This document shows, in pieces, positions 10,611 through 20,552 of a stretch of 64,000 bases of DNA. The translations under genes and the position numbers were made by a program. Numbering within the stretch: the first letter of the stretch is position 1; the number at the start of each line of letters is the position of its first letter. The notes beneath the pieces were generated by a model. It did no database searches and was not told where the DNA came from. It worked only from the letters and a program-made list of their open reading frames with translations. Origin of the DNA: Rhodobacter flavimaris. Its GTDB lineage: Bacteria > Pseudomonadota > Alphaproteobacteria > Rhodobacterales > Rhodobacteraceae. The stretch lies in the NCBI RefSeq assembly GCF_021378075.1, contig NZ_JAJUOS010000010.1, positions 62,001-126,000 on the forward strand, in the 5' to 3' direction.

Positions 10611-11546
10611 ATGCTGACGATCCTTTACGATGGCGCGGCCAAGATGTGGCCCGTCTATCAACCCGCCCTGAGCGCCGCGCTGGCAGAGGCAGGCATTGCC
10701 GCGCGCCTCGTGCTGCCCGGTGAGGCCGCGCCCGAGGCCGTGGATTACATCGTCTATGCGCCAACCGGTCCGGTGCAGGATTTCACGCCCTTCACCCGCA
10801 CCAAGGCGGTCCTGAGCCTCTGGGCCGGGGTCGAGCGCGTCGTGGGCAACGCCACCCTGACCCAACCGCTTTGCCGCATGGTCGATGAGGGGCTGGAGCG
10901 CGGCATGATCGAATGGGTCACCGGCCATGTGCTGCGCGCCCATCTTGGGATGGATAAGCACATCCTCGACCAAAGCGGCACGTGGGTGCAGGTCGCCCCG
11001 CCGCTCGCCCCCGAACGTTCCGTCGTAATCCTAGGCCTTGGGGCGCTTGGCGCGGCCTGCGCGCGCACGCTGGCTAGCCTTGGCTTTCGTGTCAGCGGCT
11101 GGAGCCGGACGCCGAAAGAACTCGCCGGAGTCGATAGCCTGTCGGGCGCGGAAGGCCTGCGCGCGGCGCTTGCCCGCGCCGAGATCCTTGTCACGATCCT
11201 GCCCAACACGCCCGAGACGACCAACCTTCTGAACGCCGAGACGCTGGCGCAGATGCCGCGCGGCGCGGTGATCCTGAACCCAGGCCGGGGCAATGTGATC
11301 GACGATGACGCGCTTCTGGCCGCGCTCGACTCCGGGCAGATCGGGCAGGCGACGCTGGACGTGTTCCGCATCGAACCCCTGCCGCCCGAGCACCCCTATT
11401 GGGCGCATCCGCGCGTGACCGTCACGCCCCATATTGCCGCAGAAACGCGGCCCTCGTCGGCCGCGCGGGTCATTGTCGAGAATATCCGGCGCGGTGAGGC
11501 GGGCGAGCCCTTCCTAAACCGCGTCGATCGCGACCGGGGTTACTAA
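10611..11546 (+). CDS. D-2-hydroxyacid dehydrogenase, glyoxylate/hydroxypyruvate reductase type
   Basis: NAD(P)H-dependent reductase of the GhrA subfamily, 311 residues. The Rossmann motif is VILGLGALGAACARTLASLGF. The catalytic Arg lies in NPGRGNVIDDDALLAAL, the Glu in FRIEPLPPEHPYW and the His in TVTPHIAAETRP. This family typically reduces glyoxylate or hydroxypyruvate, but the substrate cannot be read from the sequence. It begins 1 bp after the rodA stop, so it probably shares the mre-mrd transcript although it is functionally unrelated. Its stop overlaps the convergent mtlZ stop by 4 bp. Confidence 0.85.
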   Translation: MLTILYDGAAKMWPVYQPALSAALAEAGIAARLVLPGEAAPEAVDYIVYAPTGPVQDFTPFTRTKAVLSLWAGVERVVGNATLTQPLCRMVDEGLERGMIEWVTGHVLRAHLGMDKHILDQSGTWVQVAPPLAPERSVVILGLGALGAACARTLASLGFRVSGWSRTPKELAGVDSLSGAEGLRAALARAEILVTILPNTPETTNLLNAETLAQMPRGAVILNPGRGNVIDDDALLAALDSGQIGQATLDVFRIEPLPPEHPYWAHPRVTVTPHIAAETRPSSAARVIVENIRRGEAGEPFLNRVDRDRGY

Positions 11547-12469
11547 AGTTCCTCGCGCCAGGGCGGGTTCGCGCCCGCGCGGCTGACGGTGATCCCCGCC
11601 ACCCGCGCACCAAAGGCCAGCGCGGTGCGCAGCGCCTCGGGTCCAATCCCGCGCACCCCCGCCTTGGTCAGCAGACCGAAGCTTGCGAACCGGTCGAGCA
11701 CACCGGCGTTGAACGTATCGCCCGCGCCGACCGTATCGACGACGGTGACCTTGTTCGCCGCGATGCTGACCTCGGTCCCATCCGCCGTCCAGGCCGTAGC
11801 CCCTTCGCCCCCGCGCGTCACCAGCACCAGCGCCGGGCCACGTGCCTGCAACAGCGCCGCCTTCTCGGCCAGCCCGCCGGGGCCGGGGATCAGCCAGTGC
11901 AGATCCTCATCCGAGACCTTCACGATGTCCGCCTTTGCAAACATCCGATCGAGCCGCGCACGGAACGCCCCCTCATCACGAATGAAACCGGGGCGGATGT
12001 TCGGGTCGATCATCACCGCGCGGGTCGCTCCCTCGCGTTCAAGCAAGGCCGCATAGGCCTCGGCGCCCGGCTCGCAGGCAAGGCTGATGCCGCCAAAGAA
12101 AAGCGCGTCCACCGAGTCCGGCAGGCTTGGCAGATCTTCGGGTGCAATCATACGGCCGGCCGAGTTCTCGTCATAGAACGTATAGCTTGCATGGCCATCG
12201 CGCAGCTGCACGAAGGCCAGTGTCGTCAGCCGGTCCGAGGAGATCACCTGCGAGGTATCGACCCCGCTGGCCGCCAGCGCGCCCGCCAGTTGCGCACCGA
12301 AAAGATCGGTCGAGAGGCCGGTCAACATGCCGACATCAGCACCCAGACGGCCTAACGCGATGGCGGTGTTGAACACAGCGCCGCCCGAATGGGGTGCAAA
12401 CGCACTGCCGCCCTCGACGGTCGGCACCGGAATCATGTCGATCAGGGCCTCACCACAGCACAGGATCAT
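11543..12469 (-). CDS. mtlZ: fructokinase, PfkB family
   Basis: ATP-dependent sugar kinase of 308 residues. N-terminal GEALIDMIP and the C-terminal PfkB signature DTVGAGDTFNAGVL (catalytic Asp, anion hole) are both intact. As last gene of the polyol operon it should phosphorylate the fructose formed from sorbitol by SmoS and from mannitol by MtlK. This matches the role of mtlZ in Rhodobacter sphaeroides. It starts 4 bp after the mtlK stop. In the R. sphaeroides cluster, as I recall, a xylulokinase gene lies between mtlK and mtlZ. It is absent here. Confidence 0.85.
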   Translation of the reverse strand: MILCCGEALIDMIPVPTVEGGSAFAPHSGGAVFNTAIALGRLGADVGMLTGLSTDLFGAQLAGALAASGVDTSQVISSDRLTTLAFVQLRDGHASYTFYDENSAGRMIAPEDLPSLPDSVDALFFGGISLACEPGAEAYAALLEREGATRAVMIDPNIRPGFIRDEGAFRARLDRMFAKADIVKVSDEDLHWLIPGPGGLAEKAALLQARGPALVLVTRGGEGATAWTADGTEVSIAANKVTVVDTVGAGDTFNAGVLDRFASFGLLTKAGVRGIGPEALRTALAFGARVAGITVSRAGANPPWREEL

Positions 12470-12473
12470 CGTC

Positions 12474-13940
12474 TCACCTTTCCAGATAGGTTCTCAGCGC
12501 GGCCTCGAGCCCCTCGGCATGGATCTGTCGCAACCATTTACCGAAAGCCTCCGCAAAACGCGGCTCATCCGCAAGATCGCCGTAAAGCGCGCGGTTCTCC
12601 AGCCAAATCTGCGGATTGGTGCGTGCGGCCTCGGCGCGCGGTTGCAGCGTCTCCCAGAACGGGTCATTCGGCGCGACGGCCGAGCCATCCTCGCGCACGC
12701 CGGTGCAATAGCGCGCCCAGGCGGCGGAAACCAGCGCCAGCCCCTCGACCGGAATGCCCTTGGCCAGCCCGTCACGCACCGAGGGCAGGATGAAGCCGGG
12801 GTGGCGACTTGAGCCGTCGAAAGCCACGCGCCGGGTGGTATCGACGATGGCCGGGTTCGAGAAGCGCCGCGCGATCAACTCGACATAAGCCTCGGGCACC
12901 ATGCCCGGCACCGGGGCGACATGCGGCACGATTTCCTCGACCTCGACCTTTCGGAACAGCCCCGCGATCAGCGGATGTTCCATGCAGCCCGAGATGGTCT
13001 CAACCCCCAGCACCTCGCCCGCGTCCGAGATCACCTGATGTCCGCCGTTCAGAATGCGGATCTTCATCGTCTCAAAATCATGCACCCGGTCCGAGAAGGT
13101 CGCGCCGACGCGGTCCCAGTCGGGGCGGCCCGCGCAGAAATCATCCTCGATCACCCATTGGCGGAAGTTCTCATGGGTCACAGGCACCGCGTCCTCGATG
13201 CCAAGCTCGCGCACGAGGGCGAGTTCGTTCGGGCCGGTGGCGGGCACGATGCAATCGACCATCGAATTCGGGAAGGTGCAATTGGTGTCGATCCACTCGG
13301 CCAGGTCGGGGTCCGACAGGCGGGCCAGCGACACGACCGTCTGGCGCAAGATCTTGCCGTTGCCTTGCAGGTTATCGCAGCTTTGCCCGGTGAAGGGGCC
13401 AATGCCACGATCGCGGCGGAGCCGCAGGGCCGCGACCATTGCGCCGAAGGCGGTGCGCGGTGCGGACGGATTGGTCGCGTCGTGCTGAATATCCGGATGC
13501 GCCGCGTCGAACCCCTTGGTGACGGGGTCGATGTAATAGCCGCCCTCGGTCACCGTCAGCGCCACGATACGGATCTCGGGATCGGCCATCTGCGCGATCA
13601 GCGGGCCGTTGCCCTCCTCGATCGGCAAGTAGTCGATCATCGCGCCCGTCACCTCGGCTGAGCGGCTGTCGGGTGCCAGTTCGATCAGCGTTGTCAGGAA
13701 GTCCTGCGCCGCCATCTTCTCGCGCATCTGCGCATCATAGGGGCGCACGCCCGCGCCGACGATCGCCCAGTCATGGTTCAGCCCCATCTCGAACAGGCGG
13801 TGCAGATACCAGGCCTGATGCGCGCGGTGAAAATTCCCCAGCCCGATATGGACGATGCCCGGCGTCAATCGGCTGCGGTCGTAGGTCGGGCGGCGGATGC
13901 TGGCCGGAAGGGTGTCGAGGGTCGCGTTCGAGAGTTTCAT
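12474..13940 (-). CDS. mtlK: mannitol 2-dehydrogenase
   Basis: Long-chain polyol dehydrogenase that oxidises D-mannitol (also D-arabitol and sorbitol in related enzymes) to fructose with NAD+. 488 residues, normal for the family. The N-terminus shows the coenzyme-binding IVHIGLGNFHRAHQAWYLHRL. The family motif around the catalytic Lys region appears as VVSLARLSDPDLAEWI and TNCTFPNSMVDCIVP. The gene sits 1 bp after the smoS stop and 4 bp before mtlZ, so the enzymes of polyol oxidation and fructose phosphorylation are translationally linked. Confidence 0.92.
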   Translation of the reverse strand: MKLSNATLDTLPASIRRPTYDRSRLTPGIVHIGLGNFHRAHQAWYLHRLFEMGLNHDWAIVGAGVRPYDAQMREKMAAQDFLTTLIELAPDSRSAEVTGAMIDYLPIEEGNGPLIAQMADPEIRIVALTVTEGGYYIDPVTKGFDAAHPDIQHDATNPSAPRTAFGAMVAALRLRRDRGIGPFTGQSCDNLQGNGKILRQTVVSLARLSDPDLAEWIDTNCTFPNSMVDCIVPATGPNELALVRELGIEDAVPVTHENFRQWVIEDDFCAGRPDWDRVGATFSDRVHDFETMKIRILNGGHQVISDAGEVLGVETISGCMEHPLIAGLFRKVEVEEIVPHVAPVPGMVPEAYVELIARRFSNPAIVDTTRRVAFDGSSRHPGFILPSVRDGLAKGIPVEGLALVSAAWARYCTGVREDGSAVAPNDPFWETLQPRAEAARTNPQIWLENRALYGDLADEPRFAEAFGKWLRQIHAEGLEAALRTYLER

Positions 13941-13941
13941 C

Positions 13942-14714
13942 TCAGCTCATCCAGTTCCCGCCGTCGACATTGTAAGTCTGGGCGACGATGTAATCGGCCT
14001 CGGGCGAGGCCAAGAAGATTGCCATGCCGGTGAGATCCTCGGCTGTGCCCATGCGCCCAAAGGGGACGGCATCGCCCACCTCGCGCTTTTTCTGGCCGGG
14101 GGCCTTGCCCTCGTATTTGGCGAAGAAGGCATCGACGCCGTCCCAATGCTCGCCATCGACGACACCAGGGGCGATGGCGTTGACGTTGATCCCGTGCTGG
14201 ATCAGGTTCAGCCCCGCGGATTGCGTGAGGCTGATGACCGCGGCTTTCGAGGCGCAATAGACCGCCACCAGCGCCTCGCCGCGCCGTCCGGCCTGGCTGG
14301 CCATGTTGATGATTTTGCCGCCCTGCCCGCGCGCGATCATGTGGCGCGCCACGGCCTGCAGGGTGAAGAGCGTCCCCGCCACGTTGATCGCAAAGACCCG
14401 GTCGTAATCGGCGCGGGTGATCTCGTCGATGGGCGCCGCGGTGAAGATCGCGGCGTTGTTGATCAGGATGTCGATCTGGCCAAGCGCCGCGACGGTTGCC
14501 GCAATTGCGGCCTCGATACTGTCCTGTCGGCTCACATCCATCTGCACCGCGACCGCCCTCGATCCAAGGCCCGCCGCTGCCGCCTCGGCCCGCGCAAGGT
14601 CGATGTCGGCGATGGCCACGCGCGCGCCCTCGGCCAGATAGGCGCGGGCAAAGGCTAACCCAATGCCGCGTGCCGCCCCGGTGATCAGGGCGCATTTGCC
14701 CTCCAGCCGCCCGG

Positions 14715-14718
<4 letters not shown>
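13942..14718 (-). CDS. smoS: sorbitol dehydrogenase, SDR family
   Basis: Classical short-chain dehydrogenase of 258 residues. It has the NAD-binding [12 protein letters not shown] in the second motif, and the catalytic Ser-Tyr-Lys (MAS and YCASK). Length, sequence and position fit the characterised R. sphaeroides sorbitol (L-iditol) dehydrogenase SmoS, which converts D-sorbitol to fructose and galactitol to tagatose. The start overlaps the smoK stop by 4 bp (ATGA). Confidence 0.9.
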
Positions 14719-15716
<998 letters not shown>

Positions 15717-15725
15717 GTCGGCTCC

Positions 15726-16556
15726 TTATTTCACCGCGCCAAAAGTCAGGCCGCGGACGAGTTGTTTCTGGCTGAACCAGCCCATGATCAGGATCGGCGC
15801 GATCGCCATGGTCGAGGCAGCCGAGAGTTTTGCGTAGAAAAGGCCCTCGGGGCTGGAATAGGAGGCGATGAAGGCGGTGAGCGGTGCGGCCTTTGCAGCC
15901 GTGAGGTTCAGCGTCCAGAAAGCCTCGTTCCAGGCGAGAATGATGTTGAGAAGCAGGGTCGAGGCGATCCCCGGAACCGCCATGGGCGTCAGCACATAAA
16001 GGATCTCGGCGCGCAGCGTGGCCCCGTCCATCCGCGCGGCTTCCAGGATCTCGCCTGGGATCTCGCGGAAATAGGTGTAGAGCATCCACACGATGATCGG
16101 CAGATTGATCAGCGTCAGCACGATGACCAGGCCGATGCGCGTGTCGAGCAGTCCAAAATCGCGGAAGATCAGGTAAAGCGGCACCAGCACGCCCACCGGC
16201 GGCAGCATCTTGGTGGACAGCATCCACATCAACACGTCCTTGGTGCGCTTGCCCGGCACGAAGGCCATGGCCCAGGCGGCGGGCACCGCGATCAGCAGGC
16301 CAAGCAGCGTGGAGCCGACCGACAGCACGACCGAGTTCCAGAAGTGCCGCAGGTAGTTCGAGCGCTCCTGCACGGTGGAATAGCTCTCCAGCGTCCAGTT
16401 CGCGCTGAGTACCTCGAACGGCGTCTTGATCGCGTCGCCCTCGGATTTGAAGCTGAGGATGACGGTCCAGAGGATCGGGAAGAAGATCGCGATCCCCACG
16501 GCCCAGGCCGCCACGGTCACAAGCGCCTTGCGGTTTTGAGAAACTTTGCGTGCCAT
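15726..16556 (-). CDS. smoG: polyol ABC transporter permease, MalG type
   Basis: 276-residue inner-membrane permease with about six helices. The EAA loop that contacts the ATPase reads EAARMDGATLRAEILYVL. Partner of SmoF in a heterodimeric sugar/polyol channel. The start lies 3 bp after the smoF stop. The C-terminal GLTFGAVK is the typical MalG-family ending. Confidence 0.92.
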   Translation of the reverse strand: MARKVSQNRKALVTVAAWAVGIAIFFPILWTVILSFKSEGDAIKTPFEVLSANWTLESYSTVQERSNYLRHFWNSVVLSVGSTLLGLLIAVPAAWAMAFVPGKRTKDVLMWMLSTKMLPPVGVLVPLYLIFRDFGLLDTRIGLVIVLTLINLPIIVWMLYTYFREIPGEILEAARMDGATLRAEILYVLTPMAVPGIASTLLLNIILAWNEAFWTLNLTAAKAAPLTAFIASYSSPEGLFYAKLSAASTMAIAPILIMGWFSQKQLVRGLTFGAVK

Positions 16557-16559
16557 GGC

Positions 16560-17432
16560 TCAGGACTCCAGGTTCTTGCCGATCATCCGCATCAGGAAGA
16601 TCGCAACGATATTGGCCAGAATGATCGCAACAACGCCCCCGGCCGAGCCCCCGCCCACGTCAAATTGCAGGAGCGACTGGACATAGATGAGGTAGGTCAG
16701 GTTGGTCGAGGCCGTGCCCGGGCCACCGTTCGTGGTCACGAGGATCTCGGCGAAGACCGACAGCAGGAAGATGGTCTGGATCAGGATCACCACGGTGATC
16801 GCCCGCGCCAGATGCGGCAGCATGATATAGGTGAAGCGCGACATCGGCCCGGCGCCGTCCATCTCGGCGGCTTCCAGTTGCTCTTGGTCAAGCGATTGCA
16901 GCGCGGTCAGCAGGATCAGCGTGGCAAAGGGCAGCCACTGCCAACTGACAATGCCGATGATCGAGGCAAGCGGCGCCTGCGCAAGGAAATCATAGGGTTG
17001 CAGTCCAAAGAACTTGGCGATGTGGGCAAACAGGCCGTTCACCGGGTTGAGGAACATGTTCTTCCACACCAGCGCCGAAACCGTGGGCATCACGAAGAAG
17101 GGCGCGATCACCAGGATGCGCACGATCCCCTGCCCCCAGAAGGGCTGATCCAGCAGCAGCGCCAGAAGCACGCCGCCCACGATGGTGATGACCAGCACTC
17201 CAAGCACCAGTTGCAGCGTGTGCAGAAGCGCCGCGAAGAACGCAGGATCGGTCAGGAAAAAGCGGTAATTGGTGAAGCCCGTGAACTCTTCCATGCCGGG
17301 CATCAGCAGGTTGTAGCGCTGGAACGAGAAATACAGCGTCATCGCCAGAGGCACGATCATCCAGCCCAGAAGCAGCAAAACTGCGGGCGAAATCATGAGC
17401 CTTGCGGCGGCACGGGAATGTTTCGTGGCCAT
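16560..17432 (-). CDS. smoF: polyol ABC transporter permease, MalF type
   Basis: 290-residue permease. The N-terminal helix (MISPAVLLLLGWMIVPLAMTL) is followed by the periplasmic loop containing FTGFTNYRFFLTDPAFFAAL, then the inner-membrane BPD_transp core with EAA loop EAAEMDGAGPMSRFTYIML. The family's ILVTTNGGPGTASTNLTYLIY motif is present. It follows smoE after a 71-bp gap that contains a strong hairpin. Confidence 0.92.
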   Translation of the reverse strand: MATKHSRAAARLMISPAVLLLLGWMIVPLAMTLYFSFQRYNLLMPGMEEFTGFTNYRFFLTDPAFFAALLHTLQLVLGVLVITIVGGVLLALLLDQPFWGQGIVRILVIAPFFVMPTVSALVWKNMFLNPVNGLFAHIAKFFGLQPYDFLAQAPLASIIGIVSWQWLPFATLILLTALQSLDQEQLEAAEMDGAGPMSRFTYIMLPHLARAITVVILIQTIFLLSVFAEILVTTNGGPGTASTNLTYLIYVQSLLQFDVGGGSAGGVVAIILANIVAIFLMRMIGKNLES

Positions 17433-17466
17433 CTGAGAGGTCTCTGACTGCTAGAATTGAGGGATT

Positions 17467-17490
17467 GGGCCGGGGCCGAAGCCCCGACCC
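17467..17490 (-). other. intercistronic hairpin smoE/smoF
   Basis: On the transcribed strand GGGTCGGGGC and GCCCCGGCCC pair (10 bp, one G-U) around a very stable TTCG tetraloop. No U-tract follows. Such structures after binding-protein genes are known from maltose-type operons to protect the upstream mRNA, giving more binding protein than permease. That role is inferred here. Confidence 0.55.
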
Positions 17491-17503
17491 GTCCGGGAGC
17501 GGA

Positions 17504-18817
17504 TTACTTGATGTAACCGGCCTTTTGCATTTCGCGCGTGGTGAAGGCCTGCGCGTTCTCCAGCGCCTGCTCGGCCGTGATCTGCCCGGCGAGGGCGGCC
17601 GAGAACTGCTGACCGACGGCGGTGCCGAGGCCCTGGAACTCGGGGATCGCCACGAACTGCACGCCGACATAGGGCACTTCGTCCACGGTCGGATGCGTCG
17701 GGTCGGCCGAGTTGATCGACTCGAGCGTCATCTTGGCGAAGGACACCTTCTGATACTCTGGGTTCTCATAGAGCGAGGTGCGGGTGCCCGGGGGAACGTT
17801 CGCCCAACCCTCTTTCTCGGCCACAAGCGCCAGATACTCTTTCGAGGTCGCCCATTGCACGAAGGTCTTCGCGGCGTCGGCCTTCTGTGTGCCCGCCGGG
17901 ATACCCAGCGACCAGGCCCAGAGCCAGTTGCCGCGCTTGCCGAGCCCGTTGTCGGGCGCGAGCGCGAAGCCAACCTGATCGGCCACGGTCGAGTCGGTCG
18001 GGTTGGTCACGAAGGAGGCCGCGACGGTCGCGTCGATCCACATGCCGCACTTGCCCGACTGGAACAGCGCGAGGTTCTCGTTGAAGCCGTTCGACGAGGC
18101 GCCGGGCGGGCCGTAGCTGTTCATCAGATCGAGGTAGTCGGTCAGCGTGGCCTTCCAGGCGTCGCTGTCGAACTGGGGTTTCCAGTCCATGTCGAACCAC
18201 TTGGCGCCATAGCTGTTGGACATGGCGGTCAGGAAGGCCATGTTCTCGCCCCAGCCGGCCTTGCCGCGCAGACAGACGCCATAAATCTCGGCATTCTTGT
18301 CGGTCATGGCGGCGGCGGCGGCCTTGATGTCGGCCCAGGTGGGGGCGTCGGGCATGCTCAGACCCGCCTTCTCCATCAGGTCCTTGCGATACATCACCAT
18401 TGAGCTTTCGCCGTAGAAGGGCGCGGCATAGAGCGTGCCATCGACCGTCAGACCGCCCCGGATCGCGGGAAGCAGGTCATCGACGTCATATTCTGCGGGC
18501 AGATCGTTCAGGCCCACAAGCCAGCCCTTCGAGCCCCAGATCGGAACCTCGTAGGTGCCGATGGTCATCACGTCGAACTGGCCGCCCTTGGCGGCGACAT
18601 CCTGCGTCACGCGCTGGCGCAGAACGTTTTCCTCCAGCGTCACCCACTCGACCTTGATGTCGGGATGCGCGGCATAAAAGGCGTCCATCAGACCCTGCAT
18701 GCGGATCATGTCGCCGTTGTTCACGGTCGCGACGGTAATGGTCGTCTCGGCGAGCGCACCCGACGCGAGGGCGCCAAGCGCACAGGCGCCCATCAGGGCG
18801 CGGATCGTCATGTTCAT
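17504..18817 (-). CDS. smoE: polyol ABC transporter substrate-binding protein
   Basis: Periplasmic extracellular solute-binding protein (family 1), 437 residues. A Sec signal peptide (MNMTIRALMGACALGALASGALAE) is cut after about residue 22. ATG 18817 is chosen because it follows a GGGAGGAA ribosome-binding site by 5-6 bp and directly begins the signal peptide; an upstream in-frame ATG would read through the operator. It captures sorbitol or mannitol for SmoFGK. First gene of the smoEFGK-smoS-mtlK-mtlZ operon, transcribed from the candidate promoter at 18863-18891. Confidence 0.92.
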   Translation of the reverse strand: MNMTIRALMGACALGALASGALAETTITVATVNNGDMIRMQGLMDAFYAAHPDIKVEWVTLEENVLRQRVTQDVAAKGGQFDVMTIGTYEVPIWGSKGWLVGLNDLPAEYDVDDLLPAIRGGLTVDGTLYAAPFYGESSMVMYRKDLMEKAGLSMPDAPTWADIKAAAAAMTDKNAEIYGVCLRGKAGWGENMAFLTAMSNSYGAKWFDMDWKPQFDSDAWKATLTDYLDLMNSYGPPGASSNGFNENLALFQSGKCGMWIDATVAASFVTNPTDSTVADQVGFALAPDNGLGKRGNWLWAWSLGIPAGTQKADAAKTFVQWATSKEYLALVAEKEGWANVPPGTRTSLYENPEYQKVSFAKMTLESINSADPTHPTVDEVPYVGVQFVAIPEFQGLGTAVGQQFSAALAGQITAEQALENAQAFTTREMQKAGYIK

Positions 18818-18835
18818 TGTATTCCTCCCATAGGT

Positions 18836-18870
18836 GTGAGCATTTGCCCACAACACGAACAAATACTCAC
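18836..18870. promoter_or_regulatory. candidate operator of the SorC-family regulator
   Basis: GTGAGCATTTG (18836-18846) and CAAATACTCAC (18860-18870) form an 11-bp inverted repeat with one mismatch and a 13-bp spacer, in the 95-bp gap between the regulator gene and smoE. It lies over and just downstream of the expected -10 region of smoE, so binding would block or modulate initiation. The assignment to the adjacent regulator is inferred from position. Confidence 0.6.
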
Positions 18871-18891
18871 GTTAGCGCATGACTCTGTCAA
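18863..18891 (-). promoter_or_regulatory. candidate promoter of the smo operon
   Basis: Consensus TTGACA (18891-18886) is followed after 17 bp by GAGTAT (18868-18863), about 45 bp upstream of the smoE ATG. The -35 is perfect. The -10 is poor, as expected for a regulated promoter. It overlaps the distal arm of the inverted repeat at 18836-18870. Confidence 0.5.
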
Positions 18892-18912
18892 GTTGGTTTT
18901 TTCGACCGCCTG

Positions 18913-19869
18913 TTATTTGGTCAAAAGCGCCCGGGCTGTAGGCTCATCGGTGATCAGCGCCGAGAGCATCCCGCCGTTCAGCGCGGCGCGGATCGCGGGT
19001 AATTTGGCGCGCCCCGCCGCAACGCAGTGCAGCGGCATATCGCGCACCGGAACGCGCACCCCGACCATGCGCTGGTTGATCGGGTGATCGAGGAATTTCC
19101 CTTCGGCGTCAAAGATGTGCCCGCAGATCTCGCCAGCGGCGCCAGCGGCGCTCAACTCGGCATGTTCGGCAGGCGTGAGGAAGCCGTCCACCAGCAGCGG
19201 CGCGGTCGCATCCATCTGGCCAATGCCGACGATGGCCATATCCGCAGCCTCCGCCAGCGCGCGCGAGGCCTTCACATGCGGAAGCGAACGATAGAGCGCC
19301 AGTTCCTCGGGCGTACGGGCAACGACGGGAATCGCCATCGGGTAATGCGGCGCGTTGGTCTTTTCCGCGAGTCGCATGATCACCTCGTAGAACGAGGCCG
19401 AGCCATCCGGCGCCACGTTCCCGATCAACGAGACCAGCCGATGCCGTGCACCATCGATGGCCTGCATATGCTCGACCACCATGCGCAGCGTGCGCCCCGT
19501 GCCAAGCGCGATGGTGCGCGGTTCCTCGGCCATGAAGATCCGCTCGAACACTGGCGCTGCGAAGGGGGCAAGGCCGCGCAGCGCGTCGCCCTCGCCCGCG
19601 CCGGGCGACACCCAGGCAGCCGACAGCCCGAAACGCGACCGGAGTTGCCGTTCGAGCTCCAGGCATTCGGCGATGGGATGGTCGATGCGCACCCGGATCA
19701 GCCCCTCGGCCGAGGCCCGCGCGACAAGCCGCTGCGCGCGCTGGCGCGAGATACCCAATTCCGCCGCGATCTGATCCTGCGTGAGGCCGCCGACGAACGA
19801 CAGCCAGGCCGCGCGCGCCGCCAGATCCCGTGGCGAGTAATCGCTCTCTGCCCCGTTATTCTGTGCCAT
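18913..19869 (-). CDS. smoC: SorC/DeoR-type sugar-responsive transcriptional regulator of the polyol operon
   Basis: 318-residue regulator. The N-terminal helix-turn-helix (about residues 28-50, LTQDQIAAELGISRQRAQRL) is followed by a C-terminal sugar-phosphate-binding domain of the SorC family (GTGRTLRMVVEHM, VSLIGNVAPDGS, GIGQMDATAP). The C-terminal ALNGGMLSALITDEPTARALL ending is typical. The ATG at 19869 lies within the end of the HAD gene (14-bp overlap), so the two are translationally coupled. It faces smoE in the same direction and probably controls it in response to a sugar phosphate. The symbol follows the R. sphaeroides name by context. Confidence 0.85.
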   Translation of the reverse strand: MAQNNGAESDYSPRDLAARAAWLSFVGGLTQDQIAAELGISRQRAQRLVARASAEGLIRVRIDHPIAECLELERQLRSRFGLSAAWVSPGAGEGDALRGLAPFAAPVFERIFMAEEPRTIALGTGRTLRMVVEHMQAIDGARHRLVSLIGNVAPDGSASFYEVIMRLAEKTNAPHYPMAIPVVARTPEELALYRSLPHVKASRALAEAADMAIVGIGQMDATAPLLVDGFLTPAEHAELSAAGAAGEICGHIFDAEGKFLDHPINQRMVGVRVPVRDMPLHCVAAGRAKLPAIRAALNGGMLSALITDEPTARALLTK

Positions 19870-20545
19870 CCGCGCGCGCTCCTCCAAACTCCTGATCAGG
19901 ATGGAAGAAATCCGCAAAGGATGCAAACGTGCGATGCGGCTGCGCCTCGGGGTCGGGGGTCAGGTCAAGGCCGCGCAGATGGCTGCCGCCGGTAAAGCGC
20001 CAGACCTGCATCCCGGCGGCAAGGCCCGCGCGCACGCCCACCAGCGAATCCTCGATCACCAGGCAGCGGGCCGGGTCGGCCCCGAATTTCGCCGCCGCGT
20101 GCAGGAAGATATCCGGCGCGGGCTTGCCGTTGCGCACCTCGGAGGCGGTCACGCTGCGCCCCGCGAACAGCTCGGCGAAGCCAACGATATCAAGCGATTG
20201 CGCAAGGCGCGGCGGGCTGGAGCTGGTGGCGAGGCAATAAGGCATGTTCAGCGCCTCGATCACCTGCCGCACGCCGGGCATCGGTTGAAGGCCCGCGCGG
20301 AACCCCGCGATCAGGCGGGCGCGGTAATCGGCCTCGAAGCCCTCGGGCAGGGCCACGCCGAAATCCTTGCGGATCGTGGCCAGCACGACCGGGTAGCTGC
20401 GCCCCAGAAAATGCCGTGCGACATAGGGCATGTCGACGCAGATGCCATAGCCTTGCAGCTCGGCGATCAGCATCCGGGCCGAGATGACCTCGCTGTCGAT
20501 CAGCACGCCGTCGCAGTCGAAGATGACCAGATCGAAGCGGCGCAT
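19856..20545 (-). CDS. HAD-superfamily sugar phosphatase
   Basis: 229-residue haloacid dehalogenase-like hydrolase of the beta-phosphoglucomutase/2-deoxyglucose-6-phosphatase group. Motif I is FDCDGVLIDSE with nucleophile Asp10 and acid/base Asp12, motif II is LATSSSP, and motif III/IV is NGKPAPDIFLHAAAKFG and VIEDSLVGVRAGLAAGM. ATG 20545 is preferred to an upstream one inside hisG. It is 7 bp after hisG and overlaps the regulator by 14 bp. Its position suggests removal or interconversion of a sugar phosphate connected to polyol use, but the substrate is unknown. Confidence 0.85.
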   Translation of the reverse strand: MRRFDLVIFDCDGVLIDSEVISARMLIAELQGYGICVDMPYVARHFLGRSYPVVLATIRKDFGVALPEGFEADYRARLIAGFRAGLQPMPGVRQVIEALNMPYCLATSSSPPRLAQSLDIVGFAELFAGRSVTASEVRNGKPAPDIFLHAAAKFGADPARCLVIEDSLVGVRAGLAAGMQVWRFTGGSHLRGLDLTPDPEAQPHRTFASFADFFHPDQEFGGARADGTE

Positions 20546-20552
20546 GGCGGGG

